Assembly (NCBI RefSeq): GCF_000759975.1
Contig: NZ_JNAM01000010.1
Span: 186,001 to 250,000, forward strand
Source of the DNA: Prochlorococcus marinus str. MIT 9302
GTDB lineage: Bacteria; Cyanobacteriota; Cyanobacteriia; PCC-6307; Cyanobiaceae
Length of the DNA: 64,000 nt
Direction: 5' to 3'
Of the stretch, positions 46,819-56,252 are shown in pieces (the stretch's first letter is position 1; each line of letters begins with the position of its first letter). Made by a program: the position numbers and the translations under genes. The notes below the pieces were generated by a model. The model searched no databases. It was not told the DNA's origin and saw nothing but the letters and a program-made list of their open reading frames with translations.

Positions 46819-47766
46819 CTACTTACTAGAGATAGTACTGAATTGACTACCTATCGTTTGTAAGTTTAAAAATGGTGCTCTACTTGCTACACCTGACTTC
46901 TCCCATGCTTTTACCATGGCTTGACTAACGTTTTTACCATTTTCCTTTTTACACAAAGCTAATATACTTGGCCCAGCCCCGCTGATTGCGCATCCTAAGG
47001 CACCTGCCTGTAATGCGGCATCTTTGACTTCCAGCCCACCTTTAATAAGTTTCCATCGGTATGGTTCATGTAAAGTATCAAACATTCCCTCTTTTATTAA
47101 TTCATCATTTCCTGCTTTTAATCCATTTAGCAATAAGGTAAGTGCCCCCATATTTGTAACCGCATCAGATATGGGAACATTCTTAGGCATTACTTTCCTT
47201 GCTTCACTTGTGCTTAAACGAATCGCAGGTATTGCTACAACAGCTTTAATAGAATCGTGCCAATCACATCTTATTATTCTCCATCTTTGAGAAGAAGAGC
47301 GGGCCGTCAAACAAAGACCCCCTAAAAGAGAGGGAACTACATTATCAGGATGACCTTCAATATCAATAGCAAGTTCTAAAAGTTTTTCTTTGGAAAGTGG
47401 GGAGTTCATTATTGCATTTGCTCCTATTAGTCCAGCAACTATTGCTGTAGCACTACTACCAAGTCCACGTGCAGGTGGTACAGCCAACTTGACTCTTGCT
47501 TCAAGTGCAAAAGGGGCCATATTTGCACTTTCCCATACTTTCTGAGCCGCTCTAAAAACTAAGTTTTCAGGTCCCCCTCTCAAATGATTACCATCTGTAC
47601 TTTCCATTATTAGATCAAATCTATCTCCACCACCTTCAATTCTTGAAAAAATAAATTCATTATATAGATCTAATGCTGCACCAAGGCAGTCGAATCCAGG
47701 CCCCAAGTTTGCAGTTGTAGAAGGTACTGTTACTCTTATTTTTTTACCTACTTCAGGAATAGACAT
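46819..47766 (-). CDS. thrB: Homoserine kinase
   Basis: A 315-residue GHMP-family kinase that phosphorylates homoserine for threonine synthesis. It has VPSTTANLGPGFDCLG near the N terminus, the phosphate-binding PPARGLGSSATAIVAG, DIEGHPDNVVPSLLGGL, and the C-terminal GCAISGAGPSILALC. It follows glk by six bases on the same strand, so the two are probably co-transcribed from the thrS side. Confidence 0.96.
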   Translation of the reverse strand: MSIPEVGKKIRVTVPSTTANLGPGFDCLGAALDLYNEFIFSRIEGGGDRFDLIMESTDGNHLRGGPENLVFRAAQKVWESANMAPFALEARVKLAVPPARGLGSSATAIVAGLIGANAIMNSPLSKEKLLELAIDIEGHPDNVVPSLLGGLCLTARSSSQRWRIIRCDWHDSIKAVVAIPAIRLSTSEARKVMPKNVPISDAVTNMGALTLLLNGLKAGNDELIKEGMFDTLHEPYRWKLIKGGLEVKDAALQAGALGCAISGAGPSILALCKKENGKNVSQAMVKAWEKSGVASRAPFLNLQTIGSQFSTISSK

Positions 47767-47772
47767 TTCTTG

Positions 47773-48810
47773 TTAATTTGTTTTTAAAATCATTTTTGCT
47801 CTGCAGGCTGCACTAAAAAGTCCAAACTCTTCATCTAAAATTACTTTTAGAGGTATTGTTTTAAGAATATCTTTTAATCTTCCTTTATCAAAAAATTGTT
47901 TCATAAATAAATTTGATTTAAAGTTTTTGAAATGTTTTGGTGCAGTCCCTCCAGAAATCCATAACCCTCCAAAGGGTAATTCTTGAAGAGCGACATCTCC
48001 CAATAAAGAGGCATAAGCACCTAACCATATCCTCTCTACTTCAATCATTAGCTGATCCCCCTCATTCGAAAGAGTGCAAATTTTTTCTGGTAGTTCTTTT
48101 CTCAAAGCATCAGAAACTTTAATTTCTTTGATATGTTTTTGTAGAGGATGGTTTTTGGCATCAGATTTGCTAAGTCTCCATTCGGCTATTCTTGATAAAC
48201 CAGGACCGCTAACAATTCTCTCACAAGATATCCTTTCAGTATTTAGAGAATTTTTGAGCCAAATCTTTAGATCCCATTCTAATTTTGACTTTGGCGAGTA
48301 TTCAATATGGCCACCTTCGCTAGCTAAAACTTTTACTTCACTTCCTGATATTATTCCTCTTGCAATGCCCAAACCAGTCCCAGCACCAACAATGGCATGC
48401 AAATCTTTGTTAGAACCTTGAGAGGTTGCTCCATTTTGGATTGTGGAATATTGATTTTTTTTTAAGAAAGGTATTCCATAAATTTGCACTGCAAAATCAT
48501 TAATTAGCTCGCAACTTTTAAAATTGAATTTGTTTTTTAAAGCTTTTCCAGAAATATTCCATGACAAATTTATAATCTTTGCGTTGTTATCAGATATAGG
48601 ACCAGCTACAGCTAAACAAGCAGAGGAAGGATGATTAAAGTTTCGGCATTCATTTTTGAGAAAATCTTCTAGAATTAACTCAAAAGATTCCCATTCGGAA
48701 GATATATATTTCTTTTTTAATATTAATTCTGGAGAATCATCATTTATATTTTTTTTGTAAATTCCCAATAAAACCTTCGTACCTCCTAAATCACAAGCAA
48801 GAAAATTCAT
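47773..48810 (-). CDS. glk: Glucokinase
   Basis: A 345-residue ATP-dependent glucokinase of the Glk (non-ROK) family. The ATP-binding FLACDLGGTKVLLGIY is at the N terminus. The sugar-binding region has LINDFAVQIYGIP, then AIVGAGTGLGIARG and the LASEGGHIEYSP motif, and the C-terminal GGLWISGGTAPKHF. It phosphorylates glucose for glycolysis or the pentose-phosphate pathway. It lies 10 bases after thrS and 6 bases before thrB. Confidence 0.95.
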   Translation of the reverse strand: MNFLACDLGGTKVLLGIYKKNINDDSPELILKKKYISSEWESFELILEDFLKNECRNFNHPSSACLAVAGPISDNNAKIINLSWNISGKALKNKFNFKSCELINDFAVQIYGIPFLKKNQYSTIQNGATSQGSNKDLHAIVGAGTGLGIARGIISGSEVKVLASEGGHIEYSPKSKLEWDLKIWLKNSLNTERISCERIVSGPGLSRIAEWRLSKSDAKNHPLQKHIKEIKVSDALRKELPEKICTLSNEGDQLMIEVERIWLGAYASLLGDVALQELPFGGLWISGGTAPKHFKNFKSNLFMKQFFDKGRLKDILKTIPLKVILDEEFGLFSAACRAKMILKTN

Positions 48811-48820
48811 ATATTTGAAA

Positions 48821-50737
48821 TTATTCTGTTCTCCCTTTTTTTTCTATTAATTCATCCATCAATTTGTATAGATTAGGTAAATTGAAAATTCCTAAATTTG
48901 TTCCATCCAAAGCTCTTAATGCAACTGAATCAATTTCTTCTTCTTTATCTCCAATAACTGCAATTAAAGGAACTCTCCCCAGAGTTGCCTCCCTTATTTT
49001 ATATCCTATTTTTTCATTCCTAATATCAACTTTTGATCGATAACCATTATTATTTATTAATTCATTAAACTTTAAACACTTTTCAATATTTCTATCGGTA
49101 ATGCTCAATAAAATTATTTGGTAGGGAGCAAGCCAAATTGGGAATTTTGCCTCATATTGTTCAATTAAGATTCCAATAAATCTTTCAAAGGATCCTAAAA
49201 TTGCTCTATGAAGCATAACTGGATTTCTTTTTTCATTATCAATATCTACATAAGTTGCATCCAATCTAATAGGCATTGAAAAATCAACCTGAATAGTTCC
49301 GCATTGCCATACTCTATTAAGACAATCTTTTAATGAGAACTCTATTTTTGGACCATAAAAAGCACCTTCTCCAGGTTGGAGTTCCCATTTTAGATTCTTA
49401 TTATCTAGAGCTTTGGAAAGAGCCTCTTCTGATTTATCCCAAATCTTTTCACTACCTACCCTTTTTTCAGGACGAGTTGATAATTTGATAATGATTTCAT
49501 CAAAGCCAAAAGTTTTATAAACCTCGAAAACAAGATCGATAAAATTAGATACCTCTTCTTGAATTTGCTCTTCTGTGCAGAATATGTGTGCATCATCTTG
49601 AGTAAAGTTTCTTACTCTCATTAAGCCATGAAGTGCACCAGAGGGCTCATTTCTATGACAAGATCCAAATTCAGCAAGACGAATAGGTAAATCCTTATAA
49701 CTTTTTAAACCTTGATTAAATACTTGAATATGGCATGGACAATTCATTGGTTTAATTGCATAAGTTCTATTCTCTGATGCGGTAGTGAACATATCATCTC
49801 TAAACTTTTCCCAATGCCCCGATTTTTCCCAAAGAGATTTATCAACAGCTTGTGGGGTTTTAATTTCTAAATAATCATTTTTTTTAAGTATTTCTCTTAT
49901 GTATTTTTCCAGCACTTGGTAGATTGTCCATCCATTTGGATGCCAAAAAATCATACCTGGAGATTCTTCTTGTATATGAAATAGTGAATGTTTTTTTCCA
50001 AGTTTTCTATGATCCCTTTTTTCCGCCTCTTCAATTCTTGTTAGGTAGTCATTGAGTTCTTTTTCTTTAGCCCATGCAGTTCCATAGATTCTCTGTAATG
50101 ATTCATTTTCACTATTCCCTCTCCAGTATGAACCTGATAATTTAAGTAACTTAAAGTGTCTCAAATGTCTTGTGTTAGGTACGTGAGGCCCTCTACACAT
50201 GTCAATATATTCTTCGTGCTTGTATAAATTGATTAGACCTTCTTCAGTAATTTCTTCAATTATTCGTAGTTTAAAAGTCTCATCTCTTTCTTTAAAAGTT
50301 TTAATTGCTTCTTCTTTGGAAACTTGTAAGATTTCAACGTCATAATTTGTTTTTATTAATTTATTAATCCTATCTTCAATTTTTATTAAATCTTCAGGGG
50401 TAAATCTGTATTCAGAAAAAATATCGTAATAAAAACCATCTTCAATTACAGGCCCAATTGCCATTTTAATATTAGGGTAAATTTGTTTAACTGCATGACC
50501 AATTAAATGAGCAAAAGAATGCCTTATTATTTCAATTCCTTCTTTATCTTTAGATGTGATGATTACAACTTTGGAATCTTTATTTATAGGAAGAGTTGCA
50601 TCAAGAAGAACATCATCTACTTTTCCAGCAATTGTTGCTTTAGCTAATCCAGAGCCTATACTTTTGGCAATTTCTATAATAGTTACAGATTTTTCGAAAA
50701 CCTTTTTTGAACCATCAGGTAAGGTAATTATTGGCAT
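48821..50737 (-). CDS. thrS: Threonyl-tRNA synthetase
   Basis: A 638-residue class II synthetase. It has an N-terminal TGS domain (about 1-60), an editing domain (about 65-220) with [14 protein letters not shown] and [11 protein letters not shown], and a catalytic core. The core has motif 2 in [24 protein letters not shown] (landmark), zinc ligands in [10 protein letters not shown], and motif 3 in [19 protein letters not shown]-terminal anticodon-binding domain follows (about 535-638). It is the standard full-length form with proofreading, three bases after the trpS stop. Confidence 0.97.
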   Translation of the reverse strand: MPIITLPDGSKKVFEKSVTIIEIAKSIGSGLAKATIAGKVDDVLLDATLPINKDSKVVIITSKDKEGIEIIRHSFAHLIGHAVKQIYPNIKMAIGPVIEDGFYYDIFSEYRFTPEDLIKIEDRINKLIKTNYDVEILQVSKEEAIKTFKERDETFKLRIIEEITEEGLINLYKHEEYIDMCRGPHVPNTRHLRHFKLLKLSGSYWRGNSENESLQRIYGTAWAKEKELNDYLTRIEEAEKRDHRKLGKKHSLFHIQEESPGMIFWHPNGWTIYQVLEKYIREILKKNDYLEIKTPQAVDKSLWEKSGHWEKFRDDMFTTASENRTYAIKPMNCPCHIQVFNQGLKSYKDLPIRLAEFGSCHRNEPSGALHGLMRVRNFTQDDAHIFCTEEQIQEEVSNFIDLVFEVYKTFGFDEIIIKLSTRPEKRVGSEKIWDKSEEALSKALDNKNLKWELQPGEGAFYGPKIEFSLKDCLNRVWQCGTIQVDFSMPIRLDATYVDIDNEKRNPVMLHRAILGSFERFIGILIEQYEAKFPIWLAPYQIILLSITDRNIEKCLKFNELINNNGYRSKVDIRNEKIGYKIREATLGRVPLIAVIGDKEEEIDSVALRALDGTNLGIFNLPNLYKLMDELIEKKGRTE

Positions 50738-50740
50738 AAT

Positions 50741-51757
50741 TTATTTCTCCATCTCAAAGAATCCAAGTTTAGATTTAACTCTTTTTAGAGTTTTATTTGC
50801 TAAATCTTCAGCCTTTTCTTTCCCTTCTTTGAGAATATTGTTTAATTGATATGGATCATTAATTAAGACCTTATATTTTTCCTGAATAGGTTCTAGAGAT
50901 TCTATAAGTTGTTCCGTAATTAATTTTTTAAATGTCCCCCATCCAGTCTCGGAAAATTCATTTTCACATTGAGAAATTTCTTTGCCAGATAATATTGAAT
51001 AAATCATTAGAAGATTTTTAGATTCCGCTCTCTCAGGATTATTAAATTCTATTCCAAATGAGTTATCACTTTTTGCTCTTTTTATTTTCTTTGTGATTAT
51101 TTCAGGGGTATCTAACAAATTGATCCTACTACCTTCGTTAGGATCACTTTTACTCATCTTTTTTGAACCATCAATTAAGCTCATTATTTTTGATCCATTC
51201 TTCATAATTATTGGCTGAGGTATTTTCAGAATATTTTTATCTTTACTAAATTTGGCATTAATTCTTTGTTGTGCAATATCTCTGGCAAGTTCGAGATGTT
51301 GTTTTTGATCTTCGCCTACTGGTACGTAGTCAGCGTCGTAAAGAAGTATATCTGCAGCCATCAGGATTGGATAGTCAAATAATCCAATAGATACATTATT
51401 CCCTTGTTGTATGGATTTTTCTTTGAATTGAATCATTCTTTCCATCCAATTTATTGGGGTCATGCAATTTAATATCCAACAAAGTTCTGAATGTGCAGAA
51501 ATTTGACTTTGGACAAAAATTGAGCATATCTTTGGATCTATTCCACAAGCAACATATAAAGCCGCAGTAGAAAGAGTATTTCTGGATAATTCTTTAGGAT
51601 TATATGCAGCTGTGATTGCGTGCAAATCAACTACACATAGAAATGTTTCATATTGCTCTTGAAGCGTAACCCAATTATTTATAGCCCCAAGCCAATTCCC
51701 AATATGTAAATCACCAGTTGGTTGAACTCCCGAAAGAATTCTTTTATTATTTGCCAT
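50741..51757 (-). CDS. trpS: Tryptophanyl-tRNA synthetase
   Basis: A 338-residue class I synthetase. The HIGH-type motif is in GVQPTGDLHIGNWLGA and the KMSKS motif is in DGSKKMSKSDPNEG. The MERMIQFKEKS and YPILMAADILLYDADYVPVGEDQKQHLELARD segments (landmarks) form the Trp and adenylate pocket. It overlaps the upstream Gly/Arg-rich protein gene by 11 bases and precedes thrS by three bases, making a tight four- or five-gene unit that continues to thrB. Confidence 0.97.
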   Translation of the reverse strand: MANNKRILSGVQPTGDLHIGNWLGAINNWVTLQEQYETFLCVVDLHAITAAYNPKELSRNTLSTAALYVACGIDPKICSIFVQSQISAHSELCWILNCMTPINWMERMIQFKEKSIQQGNNVSIGLFDYPILMAADILLYDADYVPVGEDQKQHLELARDIAQQRINAKFSKDKNILKIPQPIIMKNGSKIMSLIDGSKKMSKSDPNEGSRINLLDTPEIITKKIKRAKSDNSFGIEFNNPERAESKNLLMIYSILSGKEISQCENEFSETGWGTFKKLITEQLIESLEPIQEKYKVLINDPYQLNNILKEGKEKAEDLANKTLKRVKSKLGFFEMEK

Positions 51758-52169
51758 CCTCTTCTACTTCGCTAGATTGGATTTCTTCAGTTGATGTACT
51801 TTTTACAGGTCTTGCAAAGGGGTCAGGAGCTGCTTTCGTCTTTTCTTCATAAGGATTTTGTGATTGTCTATTAGGAGAAGAGTTTTTGTTGTTTTTTGCA
51901 TATTCTTTTATTGATTCAATCAATTTTTCGTCTTTGATCATTTCGCTAAGTGTTCTAACAGAGAAACCCAGAACTGCAACGGTAGACCTTAGTTGAAAGG
52001 TCTCTTGTATTGATTTAACGGCTTTCATTTCATTATCACTCAATCTTATGCGGAATCCTCCTCCATCTCTTCTGCCTCCAGATCTATCTCTGAAATTAGA
52101 TCTTTCATTATTAGAACGACCTCTGTAATTTTCTTGTCCAGGATTATTGCTGAAATTTGAATTAGACAT
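51747..52169 (-). CDS. Gly/Arg-rich protein with ribbon-helix-helix-like core
   Basis: 140 residues, no named family that I can assign. The N terminus (about 1-38) is disordered and rich in N, R, G and S with RGG-like pieces (RDRSGGRRDGGG). The middle (about 39-85) has a strand RIRLSDNE, a helix MKAVKSIQETFQL and a second helix STVAVLGFSVRTLSEMI, resembling a ribbon-helix-helix DNA-binding fold. The C terminus is polar and acidic. It overlaps trpS by 11 bases. A nucleic-acid-binding regulator is a reasonable inference, not a demonstrated one. Confidence 0.78.
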   Translation of the reverse strand: MSNSNFSNNPGQENYRGRSNNERSNFRDRSGGRRDGGGFRIRLSDNEMKAVKSIQETFQLRSTVAVLGFSVRTLSEMIKDEKLIESIKEYAKNNKNSSPNRQSQNPYEEKTKAAPDPFARPVKSTSTEEIQSSEVEEDGK

Positions 52170-52299
52170 CTTGATGTTTCTTAAGTTATTTAAATAGTTT
52201 ATTAACTTAGCATCTAGTTATGCAATAAGTCTTTTTAAAAGCCTTAAAATTTTATCTTTTGATTAACGACTTATGTAATTTGCTTTTCTCATTCACAAC

Positions 52300-52327
52300 T
52301 TGCATTAAAATAAAATTAGAATATAAA
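52300..52327 (+). promoter_or_regulatory. Candidate sigma-70-type promoter before the DUF697 gene
   Basis: TTGCAT at 52300-52305 and TATAAA at 52322-52327 are spaced 16 bases apart, close to a -35/-10 pair. The expected start of transcription would be at or just after the GTG at 52333, which would make the message nearly leaderless or mean the real start is elsewhere. In AT-rich DNA such matches arise often by chance. Confidence 0.3.
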
Positions 52328-52332
52328 CTATC

Positions 52333-53664
52333 GTGTTTGATATTAGTAAAGACAACCTTTTAAAGGATTTTATCAAGTCTCCTAAGAAAAATATCCTTAT
52401 TATTGTACTTTTACTAGGCTTTGGAGAATGGTTTGCAAGTGATTTAATACATTTAACAGGTGGGTCAATAGGATTTTTTGTTTTATGCTTTGGAGGATAT
52501 TTTTTCCTTAAGAATGACCGACCAAAATTTAATGAGCCAAAGGATTTAGATGGCTGGGTAAATCTTTGTAATGAAGATTTAAAATTTTATGAGGAAATTG
52601 AGGAGAAAAATAATTTAGAAAAACAAAATTTTCAAAGACAACTATCCCTTGACTCGATAATTAATAGATTTGCAAAAGAGAAAATTTGTTTAATAGGGAA
52701 GAAAGATTATGACTCAACTCAATCTTTATTTAGAGATTTCTTCAAAGAAGATAAGTTTGATTTTAATTTTATTGAAAAAATGCCAAAATATAATTCTTCT
52801 GAGATTGTTCCTGATAACGTAATAAATACAGATGCTCTTTTATATTTTCTAAGTTTACCTTTATCTGCAAATGACTTCTTATGGTTAGAAAAGCTTCCTA
52901 AGGATATGTCTATTTGGTTAGTAGCCCAATCTTCAAATGGATTTGAATCTCAAAATGAAATAGATGAATTGAAGGATCAATTATCAGGAGAATTTATAAA
53001 TAGAATAATTAGAGTTGATACAAATAAAAATCAATTAACTCACATACCTTTTTCTTTAAGGAAGTTTTTTCTAAGTTCAAGTAAAAATATTGAGAATACC
53101 AAGAAAAGGCTTTTGAAGCAATTGCATACTAAATGGCAGTCTGAGATTGAGGGGATAAGAAGAACACAATTGAAAGTTTTACAGAGGAAGAATCAAATTC
53201 TTGTTGCCACTACTGTTTTCTTGTCACCACTTCCTTCAATAGATGTATTGTCTATGACAGTTTTAAATTCTCTAATGATTAAAGAGATAAAATCAATATG
53301 GGGATGTAATTGGTCTCCAGAAATTTTGGATAAAGTATCAAAACAAATTATAAAGACTGCAATAGCTCAGGGAGTAATTGAATGGAGTGGTCAAACTTTA
53401 ATTGGATTAACAAAATTGCATGGCCCAAATTGGTTGTTTTCAGGAACTTATCAAGCAATAAGTGCAGCATATTTAACAAGAGTCGTATCTAGTTCCTTGG
53501 CGGATTTCATGGCTATAACAAAAGGGGTATCTGAGCCTGACTTGGAATTTATAAAAGAAAATTCTGAGAAAATTGTTGAAAAAGCTTTCGAAAAAGAGAA
53601 AATAAATTGGCAATCTTTGTTATCTGAATTAAAAAATCCTTTAATTAGACTTAGATATAGTTGA
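52333..53664 (+). CDS. DUF697 (YcjF-like) membrane protein
   Basis: 443 residues. Two close hydrophobic segments at about 20-55 (NILIIVLLLGFGEWFASDLIHLTGGSIGFFVLCFGGYFFL, landmark) are followed by a soluble middle region. That region resembles a degenerate nucleotide-binding domain in layout (KICLIGKKDYDSTQSLFRDF) without a clear Walker motif. A C-terminal DUF697 region (about 290-430) has ATTVFLSPLPSIDVLSMTVLNSLMIKEI and the Gly/Ala-rich AYLTRVVSSSLADFM. The GTG start at 52333 is the first available. The function is unknown. The Mn importer follows after 22 bases. Confidence 0.78.
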   Translation: MFDISKDNLLKDFIKSPKKNILIIVLLLGFGEWFASDLIHLTGGSIGFFVLCFGGYFFLKNDRPKFNEPKDLDGWVNLCNEDLKFYEEIEEKNNLEKQNFQRQLSLDSIINRFAKEKICLIGKKDYDSTQSLFRDFFKEDKFDFNFIEKMPKYNSSEIVPDNVINTDALLYFLSLPLSANDFLWLEKLPKDMSIWLVAQSSNGFESQNEIDELKDQLSGEFINRIIRVDTNKNQLTHIPFSLRKFFLSSSKNIENTKKRLLKQLHTKWQSEIEGIRRTQLKVLQRKNQILVATTVFLSPLPSIDVLSMTVLNSLMIKEIKSIWGCNWSPEILDKVSKQIIKTAIAQGVIEWSGQTLIGLTKLHGPNWLFSGTYQAISAAYLTRVVSSSLADFMAITKGVSEPDLEFIKENSEKIVEKAFEKEKINWQSLLSELKNPLIRLRYS

Positions 53665-53686
53665 TAATCTCTTGCAGTATTAAAAA

Positions 53687-54595
53687 ATGCGTAAAAAGTT
53701 TTTACTTTTAATTCTTGTATATTTGATATGTCTTTTTTCAACTACCGCATGTAAGAGAATCTCAACTAAGAATGAAACTAAAAAAGAATTGGTTTTAGCA
53801 AGCTTCACCGTTTTGGCAGATATAATTGAAAATATTGCTAAAAATGATGACTTCGTGGTTAGATCAATCACTAAACCTGGAATAGAAGTTCATGGTTATA
53901 AACCCACTCCAAGCGATCTAATAAATGCCTCCGAAGCATTTGTTTTTGTGGATAATGGATTTGGGTTTGAAATATGGTCAGAAAAATTTGTTTCTAATTT
54001 GCAAGTTAAAAAAATAACTATTGCAGATGATCTGGGACCCATTTTTATAAGTGAAGATACTTACAAAGGGAAACCAAATCCCCATGCTTGGATTTCCCCA
54101 AAAAGAGGAATTCTTTATGTAGATATTATCGTGGAATCTTTATCAGAATTGAGGCCCTCCAAAAGAGAATTATTCGAAAAAAATGGTGAAACTTATAAAA
54201 ATGAACTCTCTAAAATTGATCAAGATTTTTCACTTTTTATTAATAACTTAGAAAAAGATAAAAGGTATCTAGTAAGTTGTGAAGGAGCATTTTCTTATCT
54301 CGCTAATGATTATGGATTAAATGAAGTTTACTTATGGCCCGTTAATGCCGAGAGTCAAATTACTCCCAAAAGGATGGCAAGAACAATATCCTTAGTTAAG
54401 GAAAAAAATGTCCCAGCTGTATTTTGTGAAAGTACTGTAAGTAATGAATCTCAAATGGTTGTTGTCAATGAAACTGGAACTAAATTTGGAGGAAATCTTT
54501 ATGTTGATTCGTTGTCAGTTGATAGTGGCCCAGCTAATTCTTACTTAGAAATGCTGAAACATAATTTGGAAATTATTAAAAGAGGTCTTGAATAA
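53687..54595 (+). CDS. mntC: Manganese-type ABC transporter substrate-binding lipoprotein
   Basis: A 302-residue cluster A-I metal-binding protein. A lipoprotein signal ends at C22 (FSTTAC). Ligands align as H69 (EVHGYKP), H133 (NPHAW), E199 (SCEGAF) and D274 (YVDSLS). Glutamate at the third position is the Mn/Fe (PsaA/MntC) type, whereas zinc-specific ZnuA proteins have histidine there and a His-rich loop, absent here. It therefore most likely captures manganese for photosystem II and other uses. It is the first of three contiguous importer genes. Confidence 0.88.
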   Translation: MRKKFLLLILVYLICLFSTTACKRISTKNETKKELVLASFTVLADIIENIAKNDDFVVRSITKPGIEVHGYKPTPSDLINASEAFVFVDNGFGFEIWSEKFVSNLQVKKITIADDLGPIFISEDTYKGKPNPHAWISPKRGILYVDIIVESLSELRPSKRELFEKNGETYKNELSKIDQDFSLFINNLEKDKRYLVSCEGAFSYLANDYGLNEVYLWPVNAESQITPKRMARTISLVKEKNVPAVFCESTVSNESQMVVVNETGTKFGGNLYVDSLSVDSGPANSYLEMLKHNLEIIKRGLE

Positions 54596-54598
54596 AAT

Positions 54599-55363
54599 AT
54601 GGAAAAACTTCATTATCAAAACTATAGGATTTATGCAGAAAATATATGCGTAGACTATAACGGCAAAGTTGCATTATATGATGCCAATTTAAGATTAAAA
54701 CCTGGTCAAATTTGTGGATTGGTAGGAATGAATGGTGCAGGTAAAACAACCTTTTTTAATGCATTGACTGGCTTTGTTAACATTTCTAAGGGGAAAATAA
54801 GAATAAATGGAGAGTCTTTAAGGTCTGCTCAGAAAGATCAGACAATAGCTTATGTTCCTCAAAGTGAAGGTATTGATAGTCAATTCCCTGTAAATGTTTG
54901 GGATGTTGTAATGATGGGAAGATATGGTTCGATGAATGTTCTCAGGTGTCCAAGAGAATCTGATGTTCAGGCTGTTAAAGATGCTATTGAAAGGGTTGAC
55001 CTGACCGATTTTTTATCTACACCAATTGGTAATTTGTCTGGAGGTCAAAGGAAAAGAACTTTTTTAGCCAGAGCAATTGCACAAAGAGCATCAATATTAT
55101 TGCTGGATGAACCCTTTACGGGAGTTGATATAAGAACTGAGAAACTAATTTCGGAATTATTTATTCAGTTTAAAAATGAGGGTAAAACAATTTTATTATC
55201 TACTCATGATATGATTCATGTTCGCGAAGTTTGTGATTTGGTCCTTTTAATAAACAAAACAGTTGTTGCATATGGGGAGACCTCTGAAGTATTTACACCT
55301 GAAAATATAACAAGTACCTTTGGTGGGATCTCTCCTGATGTTTTGTTTGGGCCTGAGTCATAA
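54599..55363 (+). CDS. mntA: Manganese-type ABC transporter ATP-binding protein
   Basis: A 254-residue ATPase with Walker A GMNGAGKTT, signature LSGGQRKRTF, Walker B ILLLDEPFTGVD and the H-loop LSTHD. It powers the importer made with the substrate-binding protein upstream (3 bases away) and the permease downstream (13 bases away). The C-terminal GGISPDVLFGPE resembles other metal-type ATPases of this family. Its metal specificity is inferred from the binding protein. Confidence 0.92.
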   Translation: MEKLHYQNYRIYAENICVDYNGKVALYDANLRLKPGQICGLVGMNGAGKTTFFNALTGFVNISKGKIRINGESLRSAQKDQTIAYVPQSEGIDSQFPVNVWDVVMMGRYGSMNVLRCPRESDVQAVKDAIERVDLTDFLSTPIGNLSGGQRKRTFLARAIAQRASILLLDEPFTGVDIRTEKLISELFIQFKNEGKTILLSTHDMIHVREVCDLVLLINKTVVAYGETSEVFTPENITSTFGGISPDVLFGPES

Positions 55364-55376
55364 AAAATAATTATTT

Positions 55377-56252
55377 ATGGAGTTCTTTTTATTCTCTAGT
55401 ATAAATACATTCTTAACAGATCCTTTAACTCATGATTTCATGAGAAAAGCTTTATTTATGAGCTCTTTAGTTGCGGCTGTTTGTGGGTTTTTATCTAGTT
55501 ATTTAACTCTCAAAGGTTGGGCTTTAATGGGCGATGCCGTATCACATTCAGTAATGCCTGGAGTTGTTGTAGCTTATGCTTTGGGACTCCCTTTCTCATT
55601 GGGTGCATTTATATTCGGAGTAGGTTCTGTAGCGCTTATAGGATTTGTTAAACAAAAATCGAGAGTTAAGGAAGATACTGTTATTGGGTTAGTCTTTACA
55701 GGCTTTTTTGCTCTTGGAATAGTTTTAGTTTCTAAGATCAAAAGTAATATTGATCTCCACTCTATTCTTTTTGGAAGTCCATTAGGCATATCACTATCTG
55801 ATGTGAAGCAAACGGTATTGATTTCTTTGTTGGTAGTAATACTTTTATCAGTTTTTAGGAAAGATTTAATGCTTTACTGTTTTGATCCTAGACATGCAAA
55901 AACTGTGGGAATTAATGTCCATTTCTTACATTATTTACTTCTTACATGCTTATCTTTAGCGGCCGTTGTTGGTTTGCAAACGGTTGGAATAATATTGGTA
56001 GTTGCAATGTTGATAACTCCAGGCGCTACTGCATACTTACTTACTGATCAATTTGATAATATGACCATTATTTCAGTATTAAGCGCCATTATCTCAAGTT
56101 TAATAGGTATTTATTGTAGTTTTTGGTTCGATCTTGAAACCGGAGGTTCTATAGTCTTAGCCCAAACTTTTATATTTTTATTTGCTTTTTTGTTCGCTCC
56201 TAGATATGGAATATTCAAGTTTAAAAAATTATTTGCTGGGTATAAACGATAA
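55377..56252 (+). CDS. mntB: Manganese-type ABC transporter permease
   Basis: A 291-residue ABC-3 family membrane protein with about eight or nine helices. It has the family motifs LKGWALMGDAVSHSVMPGVVVAYALG, DPRHAKTVGINVHFLHYLLLTCLSLAAVVGLQTVGIILVVAMLITPGATAYLL (landmarks) and the conserved GLQTVG/ITPGA region. It forms the pore for the metal. Its stop overlaps the ATG of the DUF4336 gene (TAATG), so the latter is part of the same translational unit. Confidence 0.92.
   Translation: MEFFLFSSINTFLTDPLTHDFMRKALFMSSLVAAVCGFLSSYLTLKGWALMGDAVSHSVMPGVVVAYALGLPFSLGAFIFGVGSVALIGFVKQKSRVKEDTVIGLVFTGFFALGIVLVSKIKSNIDLHSILFGSPLGISLSDVKQTVLISLLVVILLSVFRKDLMLYCFDPRHAKTVGINVHFLHYLLLTCLSLAAVVGLQTVGIILVVAMLITPGATAYLLTDQFDNMTIISVLSAIISSLIGIYCSFWFDLETGGSIVLAQTFIFLFAFLFAPRYGIFKFKKLFAGYKR

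Noticed and set aside
53687-54595. Zinc-specific ZnuA
   Set aside because: The third ligand aligns to glutamate rather than histidine and there is no His-rich loop, so Mn/Fe type is the better call.
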